A DNA stretch of 64,000 bases from Mangrovimicrobium sp033283385. Its GTDB lineage: Bacteria; Pseudomonadota; Gammaproteobacteria; Pseudomonadales; Halieaceae. Shown in pieces: positions 25,460-34,201 of the stretch. The notes under the pieces were generated by a model, which saw only the letters and a list, made by a program, of their open reading frames with translations, was not told where the DNA came from and did not search any database. The stretch is from NCBI GenBank assembly GCA_033283385.1, contig JAWMQQ010000001.1, forward strand, positions 930,001-994,000. The letters run 5' to 3'. How positions within the stretch are numbered: position 1 is the first letter of the stretch; every line of letters starts with the position of its first letter. A program made the position numbers and the translations under genes.

Positions 25460-25837
25460 ATGACGCAGGACATCAGCGGAACCATCATTGCCCTCGAGGA
25501 GCGGCGCCGGCAGGCCCTGCTGGCATGCGATGTCGGCGCACTCTCGGAATTGCTGTCCGACCGGCTGGTCTTCGCCCACTCCAACGCGGTATACGAGGAC
25601 AAGACCAGCCTGCTGGCCAAGATGGGCTCGGGCAATATCGTTTATCTTTCGCTGGAAATTACCGAACAGCGCGTGATGGATCTCGGCGAGACGGCCCTGC
25701 TGTTCTCCCGCCTGACCGCGGAGGTCACGGTCGGCGGCCAGCCCAGGTCACTCGACAACCGGACTCTCTCGGTGTGGACTCGCGAAGGCGGCCAGTGGCG
25801 CCTGCTCGCCTACCAGCCCATCGCCATCCCCCGGTAA
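25460..25837 (+). CDS. NTF2-like (SnoaL/DUF4440-type) small protein
   Basis: 125 residues forming a single cone-shaped alpha+beta barrel domain: ALEERRRQALLACDVGALSE, LLSDRLVFAHSNAVYEDKT, then strands ending TLSVWTREGGQWRLLAYQPI. This is the DUF4440/SnoaL signature, with the W-rich final strand. Members include ketosteroid isomerase-like and limonene-epoxide-hydrolase-like enzymes and non-enzymatic binders; no clear Asp/Tyr catalytic set can be named here. It is 21 bp after the BVMO gene and 37 bp before the dehydrogenase, so it is part of the operon. Confidence 0.8.
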   Translation: MTQDISGTIIALEERRRQALLACDVGALSELLSDRLVFAHSNAVYEDKTSLLAKMGSGNIVYLSLEITEQRVMDLGETALLFSRLTAEVTVGGQPRSLDNRTLSVWTREGGQWRLLAYQPIAIPR

Positions 25838-25874
25838 AACACGACAACAACTGGATTCAGGTGGAGTATTGCCG

Positions 25875-26861
25875 ATGTTCCTGGCACTCGATTCCCACGA
25901 GCAGGAAATAGCCAACGCGGCGGCGGATTTTCTCGGCAACGAATACCCGCTGCAGCGCCTGCACCCGCAACCGCGGGACGCGCACGACCTGGCGCCCTTC
26001 TGCGAGCTCGGCTGGCTGGGCCTGGCCGCCCCGGAGGAGGCTGGCGGCAGCGACTTGAGCCAGGTCGAGGAGATGCTGTTCTTCCTCGAGCACGGCCGCG
26101 TGGCCGGCCCCATGGACGTTTACGCGCAGGTCCTCGGCGTTGCCGTGGCCGCTGCGGACGGCGCCCTGTGCGCCTCCCTGGTCGCCGGTGAAGCCAGCGT
26201 GGCGCTGGTGGTGGAGCAGCGCGAGGGCGCGGTACGCATCGTTGGCAACGCCGCGGCGCAGTACGCGGTGGAAGTCACGCCTTCCCACGCGGCGCTCTAC
26301 GCCTTCGACGGTAGCGGCTGTGACGAGGTGCTGTGCCTGGACCGCTCTGTGGCCATGTCGATCGGCGCCCCGGGTTGCCTGCAGGAGGTACTGCGGTTGG
26401 AGGGCGACAGTGTCTGGCGCAAGGCGCAGATCGACCTCTGCGCGATGATGGTCGGCGTGGCGGAGTCCGCGCTGGCGATGATCGTCGCCTACGCGAAAGA
26501 GCGCGAAACTTTCGGGCGCGCCATCGGCGCCTACCAGGCGGTGCGCCATCCCTGTTCCGACATGGCGGTGCGCAACGAGGCGGCGCGCAGCCAGCTGTTC
26601 TATGCCGCTACCGCCCTGCGCGAGGGCCATGCCGACGCCGCCATGCAGGTGGACGCGGCGGCCCTGCTGGCGCAGCGCGCGGCCATCATGAACGTCGATA
26701 CGAACATCCAGTTACATGGCGGTATCGGGGTGACTGACGAGCACGACGCGCACCTGCTGCTCAAGCGCGCCAACCTGCTGAGCCGCCTGGCGGGCTCCGC
26801 CAAACGCCTGCGCGCCACCCTGCTGGATGTGGCTTCAAGCGGGGACTGCGATCCGACATGA
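25875..26861 (+). CDS. Acyl-CoA dehydrogenase, short subunit
   Basis: 328-residue dehydrogenase-like chain with FCELGWLGLAAPEEAGGSDL near the N-terminus, ERETFGRAIGAYQAVRHPCSDMA (FAD/dimer region) and IQLHGGIGVTDEHDAHLLLKRA, ending without the C-terminal EGT/QR tail. This is the same short architecture as the 2603 product. ATG 25875 has GGAG 9 nt upstream; TTG 25869 is an alternative. The stop overlaps the next start in an ATGA tetranucleotide, so this pair is translationally coupled and very likely forms one heteromeric enzyme. Confidence 0.88.
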   Translation: MFLALDSHEQEIANAAADFLGNEYPLQRLHPQPRDAHDLAPFCELGWLGLAAPEEAGGSDLSQVEEMLFFLEHGRVAGPMDVYAQVLGVAVAAADGALCASLVAGEASVALVVEQREGAVRIVGNAAAQYAVEVTPSHAALYAFDGSGCDEVLCLDRSVAMSIGAPGCLQEVLRLEGDSVWRKAQIDLCAMMVGVAESALAMIVAYAKERETFGRAIGAYQAVRHPCSDMAVRNEAARSQLFYAATALREGHADAAMQVDAAALLAQRAAIMNVDTNIQLHGGIGVTDEHDAHLLLKRANLLSRLAGSAKRLRATLLDVASSGDCDPT

Positions 26862-28036
26862 ACCTCGAATATTCAGAACAGGACAACGACTTCCGCGCCC
26901 GCGCCCGGGCGTGGCTGAGGGACAATATCCCGCAGCAGCGCCGCCCGGCCCACGGCGAGGGCGCGGCGCAGTTCGACCGCGACTGGCAGCGCAGGCTCTA
27001 CGAGGGCGGCTGGGCCGGGGTGAACTGGCCGAAGGAATACGGCGGGCTGGGACTGTCCGCCCTGCAGCAGGTGATCTGGTACGAGGAGTGCGCCCGCGCT
27101 GGCGCGCCCAACTACATCAACACCACCTATGTCGCCCTGATGCACGCGGGCCCGACCATCATCGCCTGCGGCACGCAGGAGCAGAAGGCATTTCACCTGG
27201 AGAAAATCCTGTCGGGCGAAAACCTCTGGTGCCAGGGCTTCTCCGAACCCAACGCCGGCTCCGACCTTGCCTCGCTGAAAACCAGCGGCGTGGTGGACGG
27301 CGACTACCTCGTGGTCAACGGCAGCAAGACCTGGACCACCGACGGGCAGCACGCGGATTTCCAGGAACTGCTGATCCGCACCGAGCCGGGTTCCGAGCGT
27401 CACCGCGGCCTGACCTGGGTGATCTGCGACATGAAAACCCCCGGGATCACGGTCACCCCGATCAGGACCATGCTGGGCGACGAACACGTCAACACCACTT
27501 TCTACGACGACGTTAAAATCCCGCTGACAAACGTGGTCGGCGCGCTGGGTGCAGGCTGGAAAACCGCCATGTCCACGCTCTCCTTCGAGCGCGGCACCGG
27601 CTTTATCGGCGACCAGCTCGCGCTGTTCGAGCGGGTCAACCAGGTGATCGAGCTGGCCGGCCGCACCCGGCTGGAAGACGGCAGCCTGGCCATCGAGGAC
27701 AGCGGTATCGCCGGGCGCATCGCGCAGATCAAGGCGGACACCATGGCGATTCGCGCGATGACCTTTGCGCAGATCGCCGAGATCGAGAGTTCCGGCGGGC
27801 CGGGCCCCAAGGGCTCGATCATGAAGCTGCTGGTCACGGGTACCGCCAAGTCGCTGTACCACCTGGTCGCGGAAATCCTCGGCTGGGAATTCATGGAATT
27901 CAACGGCGACCGCAACGACAACCTGTGGAGCTACGAGTACCTGTGGAGCTGGGTCTCCACCATCGCCGGCGGCACCTCGGAGATCCAGCGGGAAATTATC
28001 GCCGACCAGCTGCTGGAACTGCCGCGGGCGCGCTGA
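26858..28036 (+). CDS. Acyl-CoA dehydrogenase, long subunit
   Basis: 392 residues, full three-domain acyl-CoA dehydrogenase. GFSEPNAGSDLASLKTSG binds FAD/substrate; AGGTSEIQREIIADQLL is the C-terminal motif with Gly in place of the MCAD catalytic Glu; Glu244 in FERG is the alternative base shared with the other long subunits. The start overlaps the short-subunit stop (ATGA). The subunit order is reversed relative to 1404-3643, but chain lengths and motifs correspond. Likely reaction: alpha,beta-desaturation of a bulky acyl-CoA. Confidence 0.9.
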   Translation: MNLEYSEQDNDFRARARAWLRDNIPQQRRPAHGEGAAQFDRDWQRRLYEGGWAGVNWPKEYGGLGLSALQQVIWYEECARAGAPNYINTTYVALMHAGPTIIACGTQEQKAFHLEKILSGENLWCQGFSEPNAGSDLASLKTSGVVDGDYLVVNGSKTWTTDGQHADFQELLIRTEPGSERHRGLTWVICDMKTPGITVTPIRTMLGDEHVNTTFYDDVKIPLTNVVGALGAGWKTAMSTLSFERGTGFIGDQLALFERVNQVIELAGRTRLEDGSLAIEDSGIAGRIAQIKADTMAIRAMTFAQIAEIESSGGPGPKGSIMKLLVTGTAKSLYHLVAEILGWEFMEFNGDRNDNLWSYEYLWSWVSTIAGGTSEIQREIIADQLLELPRAR

Positions 28037-28051
28037 GGAACCGATACTGCC

Positions 28052-28732
28052 ATGAACCACTGCTTTCAGTTTGCATTCTCCAGCCCCGTCGAGGGCATGG
28101 AGGAAGAATTCCAGCGCTGGTACAGCGACGAGCACCTGCCGCATTCGGTAAAGCTGCCCGTGGTCGCGGCGGGGCAGCGTTTTCACCGTGTGGAAGGCAC
28201 GCCCTGGCCTGCCGGCAAGCACGACAACCTGGTGATCTGGGAACTGGATGGCGACCCGGCGAAGGCGATCGAGACGCTGCTGGCCAGCCACGGCACGGCG
28301 GACATGCCGATCAGCCCGGCCATCGACATGAGCTCGGTACAGCCGCCGACCATGCGCCTGCTGCGCTGGCTGGCTGACGGCGCGGCAACAGCCCCGCAGG
28401 ACGCGAGCCGCGGTACGCTGCTGCTGGCCTTCCTCAACCCCGCGGAGGGGGAGGCACAGGCGCTGGAAAAGGCGATGCTGCATTCCGGCCTCGCGGAGCT
28501 GGCGGCCCTGCCCGGTGCGGGCGCCACCAGCTTCTGGACCATTACCGAGGCGCAGCTGCGCGGCAGCGCGCGCAAATACCGCTACCTGCTGATGTTCGAA
28601 ACCGACGACGCGCCGCGGCTGGTGCAGTCGCTGTCCTCCCCGGAGGACAAGCTGGCCGCGATCGCCTGCAGCGACCCCGCGCGCATGTTCGCCGCAGTGT
28701 ACGCGCCGGTGACCGGGCGCGTCGCGGGATGA
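28052..28732 (+). CDS. EthD-like tandem dimeric alpha/beta-barrel protein
   Basis: 226 residues. The opening FQFAFSSPVEGMEEEFQRWY and DEHLPH is the EthD/ABM hallmark (helix with W/Y-x3-H-L/P), and a second barrel-like half begins at LLLAFLNPAEGEAQALEKAM. EthD was found beside a P450 in ether degradation and its function is unclear; plant and fungal relatives include olivetolic acid cyclase-like enzymes. It is embedded between the dehydrogenase pair (15 bp) and a CoA ligase (13 bp). A steering or cyclase-like role is possible but not demonstrated. Confidence 0.72.
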   Translation: MNHCFQFAFSSPVEGMEEEFQRWYSDEHLPHSVKLPVVAAGQRFHRVEGTPWPAGKHDNLVIWELDGDPAKAIETLLASHGTADMPISPAIDMSSVQPPTMRLLRWLADGAATAPQDASRGTLLLAFLNPAEGEAQALEKAMLHSGLAELAALPGAGATSFWTITEAQLRGSARKYRYLLMFETDDAPRLVQSLSSPEDKLAAIACSDPARMFAAVYAPVTGRVAG

Positions 28733-28745
28733 CTGGAGAGAATAC

Positions 28746-30401
28746 ATGACCTGGGAAATTCGCAGGGACACCGGTGGCTTCCCCCTGCGCTGGTCGCAGG
28801 AGCACGCCGAGCGCTGGCTGGAAGCCGGGTACTGGCGTCCGGAGACACTGGCCAGTGTCGCCCTGGAGCAAACGCAAAAGGCGCCGGACAAGGTCCTGCT
28901 GATCGAGCGCGACCGCAAGCTCACCCGCCGCGAGGTCTACGGCGGCGCGGCGCGGCTCGCGGCCTGGTTCACCGCACAGGGCGCACAGCCCGGCGACGTG
29001 GTCGCCTTCCAGTTGCCCAACTGGTCCGAGAGCGCGGTCATCGCGCTGGCGGCGCGCATGCTGGGGCTGGTGATCAACCCCATCCCGCCGATCTACCGCG
29101 AGGCGGAGCTGCGCTACATGCTGGGCGCGACCCGGGCGAAGTTCATCTTCGTGCCCGGCGAGTTCCGCAAGTGCGACTACCCGGCGATGCTCGCGAGCCT
29201 GCGTGAGTCCCTGCCCGAACTGCAACAGGTGATCGTGGTGCGAGGGGAGGGCGGGGATGTCACCTTCCCCGGGGCCCTTGCCGGTGATCCGCTGGACACT
29301 TTCCCCGAGGTCGACCCCGCCGAGGCGTTCCTGGTGATGTTCACCTCCGGCACCACCGGCCGCGCCAAGGGCGTGCTGCAGACCCACTACGGCTTCGGCT
29401 ACAAGGCCCGCCAGATGATCGAGGCGTGGCATGTCGACGAGAACGACGTGATTTTCATGCCGTCCCCGGTCACCCACATCACCGGGGCGATCTGGGCCTT
29501 CGATATCCCCTGGGTATCCGGCGCGCCGGCGGTGCTGCTGGACGTGTGGGACGTGCAGGACGGCATCGACGCCATCCGCGAGCACGGCTGCACCATCAGC
29601 GGCGGCGCCACGCCCTTCCTGCAGCAGTTCCTCGCCGCCACCGCCGACGACCGCAGTGCGCTGGCGTCCCTGCGCATGTTCTTCTGCGGCGGCACCTCGG
29701 TATCGCCGGACCTGATCAAGCAGGTCTCGCGGGAATTCCCCGGCTGCCTGTTCTTCCGCGCCTACGGCTCCACCGAGATGATGACGGTGACCCTGGGTAT
29801 CGACAGCCGCGAGCAGGCGGACCTCGGGGCGGAAACCGACGGTGTCGTGCTGCCGCCGATCGACGTCAAGCTGGTCGATGACGACGGGGTGGAGATCACG
29901 GAGCAGGGGGTGGAGGGCGAGATTCTCGCTTTCGGCCCGGAGCAGTTTGCCGGCTACCTCGATACGGCGGATAATGCCTCGTCATTTGACGAACACGATT
30001 ACTTCCGCATGGGCGACCTCGGCCGCTGGTGCCACGGCAACTACCTGGAAATTACCGGCCGCAAGAAGGACATCATCATCCGTTCGGGGGAAAACATCAG
30101 CCCCAAGGAAGTGGAAGACGTGCTGATGGAGCACCCCGCGGTGGCGGATATCGCGATAGTGGCAATGCCCAGCGACACCACCGGCGAGATGGGTTGCGCC
30201 TTCGTCATACCCGCCGCGGGCGGCGAGTTCGACCTCGCGGCGATGCGCCGCTTCCTCGACGAGGTGGGGCTCGCGAAGCAGAAATACCCGGAGTGGCTGG
30301 AGATCGTCGAGGATTTCCCGCGCGTGCCTTCCGGCAAGGTGCGCAAGGACCTGTTGCGTAAAATGGCGCAGGAAATTGCAGAGAAACGCAAGGCGAGCTA
30401 G
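28746..30401 (+). CDS. AMP-forming acyl-CoA synthetase (cyclohexanecarboxylate-CoA ligase-like)
   Basis: 551-residue ANL ligase. FTSGTTGRAKGVLQTHYG is the P-loop, FRAYGSTEMMTVTL the acyl/adenine region, ITGRKKDIIIRSGENISPKE the hinge and FPRVPSGKVRKDLLRKMA carries the catalytic Lys. The overall layout and HADY-free N-terminus resemble cyclic-carboxylate ligases such as AliA-type, but the exact acid is not predictable. Its mid-operon position suggests that it reactivates an acid released by the upstream hydrolase/BVMO steps. Confidence 0.9.
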   Translation: MTWEIRRDTGGFPLRWSQEHAERWLEAGYWRPETLASVALEQTQKAPDKVLLIERDRKLTRREVYGGAARLAAWFTAQGAQPGDVVAFQLPNWSESAVIALAARMLGLVINPIPPIYREAELRYMLGATRAKFIFVPGEFRKCDYPAMLASLRESLPELQQVIVVRGEGGDVTFPGALAGDPLDTFPEVDPAEAFLVMFTSGTTGRAKGVLQTHYGFGYKARQMIEAWHVDENDVIFMPSPVTHITGAIWAFDIPWVSGAPAVLLDVWDVQDGIDAIREHGCTISGGATPFLQQFLAATADDRSALASLRMFFCGGTSVSPDLIKQVSREFPGCLFFRAYGSTEMMTVTLGIDSREQADLGAETDGVVLPPIDVKLVDDDGVEITEQGVEGEILAFGPEQFAGYLDTADNASSFDEHDYFRMGDLGRWCHGNYLEITGRKKDIIIRSGENISPKEVEDVLMEHPAVADIAIVAMPSDTTGEMGCAFVIPAAGGEFDLAAMRRFLDEVGLAKQKYPEWLEIVEDFPRVPSGKVRKDLLRKMAQEIAEKRKAS

Positions 30402-30409
30402 AGGCAGAC

Positions 30410-30814
30410 ATGACAGCAATAACACTGGAAAACCGCCTGGCGATCCATGAACTCATCGCGCAGTACTCATTCCGCGTGGACAACTACCGCGGCGAGGACT
30501 GGGCGGACCTGTTCCTGCCCGACGGCAAGCTGCTGGGCAAGGACATCGAGCTGGTCGGCCACGCCGCGTTTGTCGGGCAGTCGGACAAGCTCAGGGCCGG
30601 CGCCACGGAGTACCGGCATGTGATCACCAATGTGTACGTGGAGGAGGGCGCCAGTAACGAGAGCGCCGTCGCCCGCGCCTATGGCACGGTGGCAGACTGG
30701 GCCACGACTCCGGCCGCCATGTCGCTGTTCGTGGAATACCGCTTCGACCTGCGCAAGTCCGGCGAGCAGTGGAAGATCGCCGAATTACAGGTCCACATGC
30801 CCTACAGCGACTGA
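30410..30814 (+). CDS. SnoaL-like (NTF2 fold) small protein
   Basis: 134 residues. ALEN-type start (ENRLAIHELIAQYSFRVDNY) with DWADLFLPDGKLLG is the classic SnoaL-like N-terminus, followed by FVGQSDKLRAGATEYRHVITNVYVEE and the end FDLRKSGEQWKIAELQVHMPYS. These folds include ring hydroxylating-dioxygenase beta subunits, steroid isomerases and dehydratases. His and Asp residues line the pocket in the family, but function is not assigned. It is 8 bp after the ligase gene and the second NTF2-like member of this operon. Confidence 0.8.
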   Translation: MTAITLENRLAIHELIAQYSFRVDNYRGEDWADLFLPDGKLLGKDIELVGHAAFVGQSDKLRAGATEYRHVITNVYVEEGASNESAVARAYGTVADWATTPAAMSLFVEYRFDLRKSGEQWKIAELQVHMPYSD

Positions 30815-30826
30815 GGAGCCGGCGAG

Positions 30827-31564
30827 ATGCGATTGAAGGACAAAGTGGTCTTCCTGACCGGTGCCGCCAGCGGTATGGGCGAATCCCACGCCCGCCGCGC
30901 TGTCGCCGAGGGCGCCTTGCTGGTGATGACGGATATCGCGGCCGATGCCGGCGCTGCGCTGGCCGCGGAACTTGGCGAGCGGGCGTTGTTCGTCGAACAC
31001 GACATCGCCAGCGAAGCGCAGTGGCAGGCGGCGGTGGCCCAGGCCGTCGAGCGCTTCGGCCGCATCGACGTGCTGGTCAACAACGCGGGCATCCTGAGCA
31101 AGGGCGATATCCAGAGCGAGAGCGCCGAGACCCTGCGCCAGGTGCTGGACGTCAACGTGGTGGGCACCTGGCTGGGCATCCGCGCGGTCAGCCCGGTGAT
31201 GGCAGAGGGCGGCGGCGGTTCGATCATCAACGTGTCCTCGCAGGTCGCCTATCGGGGCTGGAACGACTACAGTGTTTATGGGTGCTCCAAGTGGGCCATC
31301 CGCGGCCTGACCAAGCACATGGCGGTAGAACTGGCTCCCCAAAACATCCGCGTAAATGCTATCCTGCCCGGCGCTGTCGACGAGACCGGCCTGTTCAGCG
31401 GCCGGGTAGATGAAGGGCTCAGGGAAAGAGTGCGCCAGAGTATTCCCCTGAAGCGATTTGTCAGCCGGGACAACGTCTCCTCGCTGATGGTGTACCTGGC
31501 ATCGGACGAGTCCAGCGCCACGACCGGGACCGATAACCTGATTGACGGCGGGGTCAGCGTCTAG
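30827..31564 (+). CDS. Short-chain dehydrogenase/reductase (classical SDR)
   Basis: 245 residues. Cofactor loop LTGAASGMGESHA, acidic VMTDIAAD after beta-2 (NAD preference), NNAGILSKG, catalytic NVSSQVAYRG with Tyr-x3-Lys in YGCSK, and C-terminal NLIDGGVSV. It resembles 3-alpha/20-beta-hydroxysteroid or cyclohexanol dehydrogenase-type SDRs, which is suggestive only. It starts 12 bp after the SnoaL gene. Likely role: oxidise the alcohol made by the downstream P450 so that a BVMO or thiolytic step can follow. Confidence 0.92.
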   Translation: MRLKDKVVFLTGAASGMGESHARRAVAEGALLVMTDIAADAGAALAAELGERALFVEHDIASEAQWQAAVAQAVERFGRIDVLVNNAGILSKGDIQSESAETLRQVLDVNVVGTWLGIRAVSPVMAEGGGGSIINVSSQVAYRGWNDYSVYGCSKWAIRGLTKHMAVELAPQNIRVNAILPGAVDETGLFSGRVDEGLRERVRQSIPLKRFVSRDNVSSLMVYLASDESSATTGTDNLIDGGVSV

Positions 31565-31604
31565 CTGTGCCCGTCACAGACAATTTGATTTGGAGTTAAC
31601 CAGC

Positions 31605-32807
31605 ATGAGCGAAGCGGTAGAAGCGCTGTACTACGACCAGTACAGCTACGAGATCGATGACAATCCCTACGAAATTTTCAAGCGCCTGCGCGACGAGGCG
31701 CCCGTCTGGCGCAACGAGAAGTACAACTATTGGGTGCTGAGCCGCTACGACGACGTGCTGAAGGCCTCCATGGACTGGCAGAGCTTCAGCTCCGCCTGGG
31801 GTACCGTGCTGGAGATGATGTCGGATGAACCGGGCGAAGCCCCGCTGATGATCAACAACGACCCGCCCTATCACGACCAGCTGCGTGCCGTGGTGGCCCA
31901 GCAGTTCACGCCCGCCTCGGTGGCCAAGCTGGAGGGCGATATCCGCGACATCGTGCTGGGTTACCTGCAGCCGCTGGAAGGCCGCGATTCCTTCGACTTT
32001 GTGCAGGACTTCGGCCGCTGGATCCCGATGGACGTGGTCAGCCACATCCTCGGCATTCCCCAGGAGGGACGTCGCCAGATCAACCAGTGGGCGGACGACT
32101 CCCTGGCGCGCGACGAGAACGGCGACATGACCCCGGCCGGTATCGACGCCATGGGCAAGGCGATGGGCTATTTCGGCACGCTGCTGGAGGAGCGCAAGGT
32201 CAAGCCCTGCGGCGATTTCCTCTCCTACCTGACCCACGCTGAAATCCAGCTGGAAGACGGCAGCAAGCGCGCCTTCACCAAGGACGAAAGCCTGTTCTTC
32301 ATGGTGCTGATCGCCTCCGCTGGCAACGAGACCGTCGCCCGCCTGCTGAGCAACGCCGGTGTGCTGCTGGCGAAGCACCCGGAGCAGCGCCAGAAACTGC
32401 GCGACAATCCCCAGCTGATTCCCCGGGCCATCGAGGAACTGCTGCGCTACGAGCCGCCGTCGCCGATCCAGTTCCGCCGACTGCTGAAGGACGTGGAGAT
32501 GCACGGGGTCACCATGAAGGCCGGCGACAACGTCGCGCTGCTGACCGCCGCCGCCACCCGCGACGACCGCCACTGGGAAAACCCGGAAGTATTCGACATC
32601 GAGCGCGCCCCCAAGCGCCACGTGACCTTCGGTTACGGTCCGCACACCTGCCTGGGTGCGTCGGTTGCCCGCCTGGAGTCGAAAATCGCGCTGGAAGAAG
32701 TGCTCAAGCGTATCGGCGACTGGGATGTAGATACCGCCGGCCTGAAGCGCACCCGCACCAGCACCGTGCGCGGTTACTCGCACGTGCCCATTCGCATCAA
32801 GAAGTAA
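31605..32807 (+). CDS. Cytochrome P450
   Basis: 400-residue soluble bacterial P450. Heme motif FGYGPHTCLGAS with Cys349; I-helix SAGNETVARLL keeps the acidic residue and Thr for oxygen activation; K-helix E-x2-R is in EELLRYEPPSP. ATG 31605 has TGGAG 10 nt upstream. It needs a ferredoxin; the 2Fe-2S ferredoxin at 44983-45303, whose promoter region shares the operator-like dyad, is a good candidate. The closest recognisable style is CYP107/CYP142-like class I enzymes of terpene or sterol hydroxylation, without certainty. Confidence 0.93.
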   Translation: MSEAVEALYYDQYSYEIDDNPYEIFKRLRDEAPVWRNEKYNYWVLSRYDDVLKASMDWQSFSSAWGTVLEMMSDEPGEAPLMINNDPPYHDQLRAVVAQQFTPASVAKLEGDIRDIVLGYLQPLEGRDSFDFVQDFGRWIPMDVVSHILGIPQEGRRQINQWADDSLARDENGDMTPAGIDAMGKAMGYFGTLLEERKVKPCGDFLSYLTHAEIQLEDGSKRAFTKDESLFFMVLIASAGNETVARLLSNAGVLLAKHPEQRQKLRDNPQLIPRAIEELLRYEPPSPIQFRRLLKDVEMHGVTMKAGDNVALLTAAATRDDRHWENPEVFDIERAPKRHVTFGYGPHTCLGASVARLESKIALEEVLKRIGDWDVDTAGLKRTRTSTVRGYSHVPIRIKK

Positions 32808-32840
32808 CAGTCGCGTCAAGAAACAAGCTGTTATGACACA

Positions 32841-32863
32841 GGCCGGCGCCCGCGACGCCGGCC
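32841..32863 (+). other. GC-rich hairpin before the amidohydrolase gene
   Basis: GGCCGGCG (32841-32848) and CGCCGGCC (32856-32863) form a perfect 8-bp stem with a 7-nt loop, ending just before the GGAGGA ribosome site. It occupies the longest spacer (70 bp) in the operon. It may stabilise the upstream mRNA after processing; no T-run follows. Confidence 0.5.
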
Positions 32864-32877
32864 CGGAGGATAATAAA

Positions 32878-34179
32878 ATGCAGATGAACGACCTGATCAT
32901 CATGAGCGTGGACGACCACGTCAGCGAGCCCGGCGACATGTTCGACCAGCACCTGCCGGCCGAACTGAAAGCCAAGGCACCGCAGCTGAAGACCATGGAA
33001 GGGAAGGACTTCTGGGTCTACGGCGATATCGTGCTGCCCAACGTGGGCCTTAACTCGGTGGTCGGTCGCCCCAAGGAAGAGTACGGCATGGAGCCGCAGA
33101 GCTATTCCCAGTTGCGCCCGGCCAACTACGACATCCATGCGCGCATCGACGACATGAACGTCAACGGTATCCTCACCAGCATCTGCTTTCCCACCGTCTG
33201 CACCATGGACGGCAGCATCTTCAGCCGCCACCCGGACCGCCAGCTGTCCCTGCGCGTGATCCAGGCCTACAACGACTGGCAGATCGACGAGTGGAGCGCC
33301 GCCTACCCGGGCCGCATCATCCCGCTGTCGGTCATCCCGTTCTGGGACGTGAACCTGGCGGTGGAAGAGGTCAAGCGGGTGGTGAAGAAGGGCTGCCACG
33401 CCATCAGCTTCCCGGACAACCCCGCGCGCAAGGGCTTTGCCTCCATCCACGACGACTTCTGGGAGCCGCTGTGGAAGGTTTGCAACGACAACAAGGTGGT
33501 GATCAACTGCCATATCGGCACCGGCTCAGAGCCGCCGCACCCCTCGGACCTGTCGCCGATGAACGCGTGGATTACCGCGATGCCGATCTCCATCGCCAAC
33601 GCCGCGGCGGACTGGCTGCACCTGGCCGCGCTGCTGCGCTACCCGGACCTGAAAATCGCCCTGTCCGAAGGCTCCATCGGCTGGATTCCCTACCTGCTGG
33701 AGCGCGCCGAGTTCACCAACCAGCAACACATCTGGACCAACGTGGACTGGAAGGGCAAGTCGCCCACCCAGGTCTTCCGCGAGCACTTCCTGTGCTGCTT
33801 CATCGAGGACAACTTCGGCCTGAAGAACTACCAGGAAGTGGGCGAGGACATCATCATGTACGAGTGCGACTACCCGCACTCGGACAGTCTCTGGCCGCGG
33901 GCGCCGGAGCGCCTCTGGGAGGGCCTGAAGGACCTGCCGGAATCGGTGATCGACAAGATCACCCACGGCAATGTCATCCGCGAATACAACTTCGACCCCA
34001 TCGCCATGCTGGGCCGGGAGAACTGCACCGTCGGCGCCCTGCGCGCGCAGGCGACCCACGTGGACACCACCGAGCGGGCAACGCCCGGCCTCAAGCCCGG
34101 CATTACCGGCAGGGTGGTGACCTCCGGCGACGTGCAGAACATGTTCGGCTCGATGATGCCGAGCAAGAAAGCTAATTGA
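32878..34179 (+). CDS. Amidohydrolase-2 family protein (PF04909)
   Basis: 433-residue TIM-barrel hydrolase/decarboxylase. N-terminal SVDDHVSEPGDMF replaces the usual HxH metal pair with D-D-H, a variant common in this subfamily; NCHIGTGSEPPHP, ALSEGSIGWIPYLLERAE and ECDYPHSDSLWP give further His/Asp/Glu ligands. Relatives carry out hydrolytic ring cleavage or non-oxidative decarboxylation of catabolic intermediates. ATG 32878 has CGGAGGA upstream. A paralogue begins at 63087 in the second P450 operon. Confidence 0.87.
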   Translation: MQMNDLIIMSVDDHVSEPGDMFDQHLPAELKAKAPQLKTMEGKDFWVYGDIVLPNVGLNSVVGRPKEEYGMEPQSYSQLRPANYDIHARIDDMNVNGILTSICFPTVCTMDGSIFSRHPDRQLSLRVIQAYNDWQIDEWSAAYPGRIIPLSVIPFWDVNLAVEEVKRVVKKGCHAISFPDNPARKGFASIHDDFWEPLWKVCNDNKVVINCHIGTGSEPPHPSDLSPMNAWITAMPISIANAAADWLHLAALLRYPDLKIALSEGSIGWIPYLLERAEFTNQQHIWTNVDWKGKSPTQVFREHFLCCFIEDNFGLKNYQEVGEDIIMYECDYPHSDSLWPRAPERLWEGLKDLPESVIDKITHGNVIREYNFDPIAMLGRENCTVGALRAQATHVDTTERATPGLKPGITGRVVTSGDVQNMFGSMMPSKKAN

Positions 34180-34201
34180 TGATCTTTGGAGTTACCGATC
34201 G

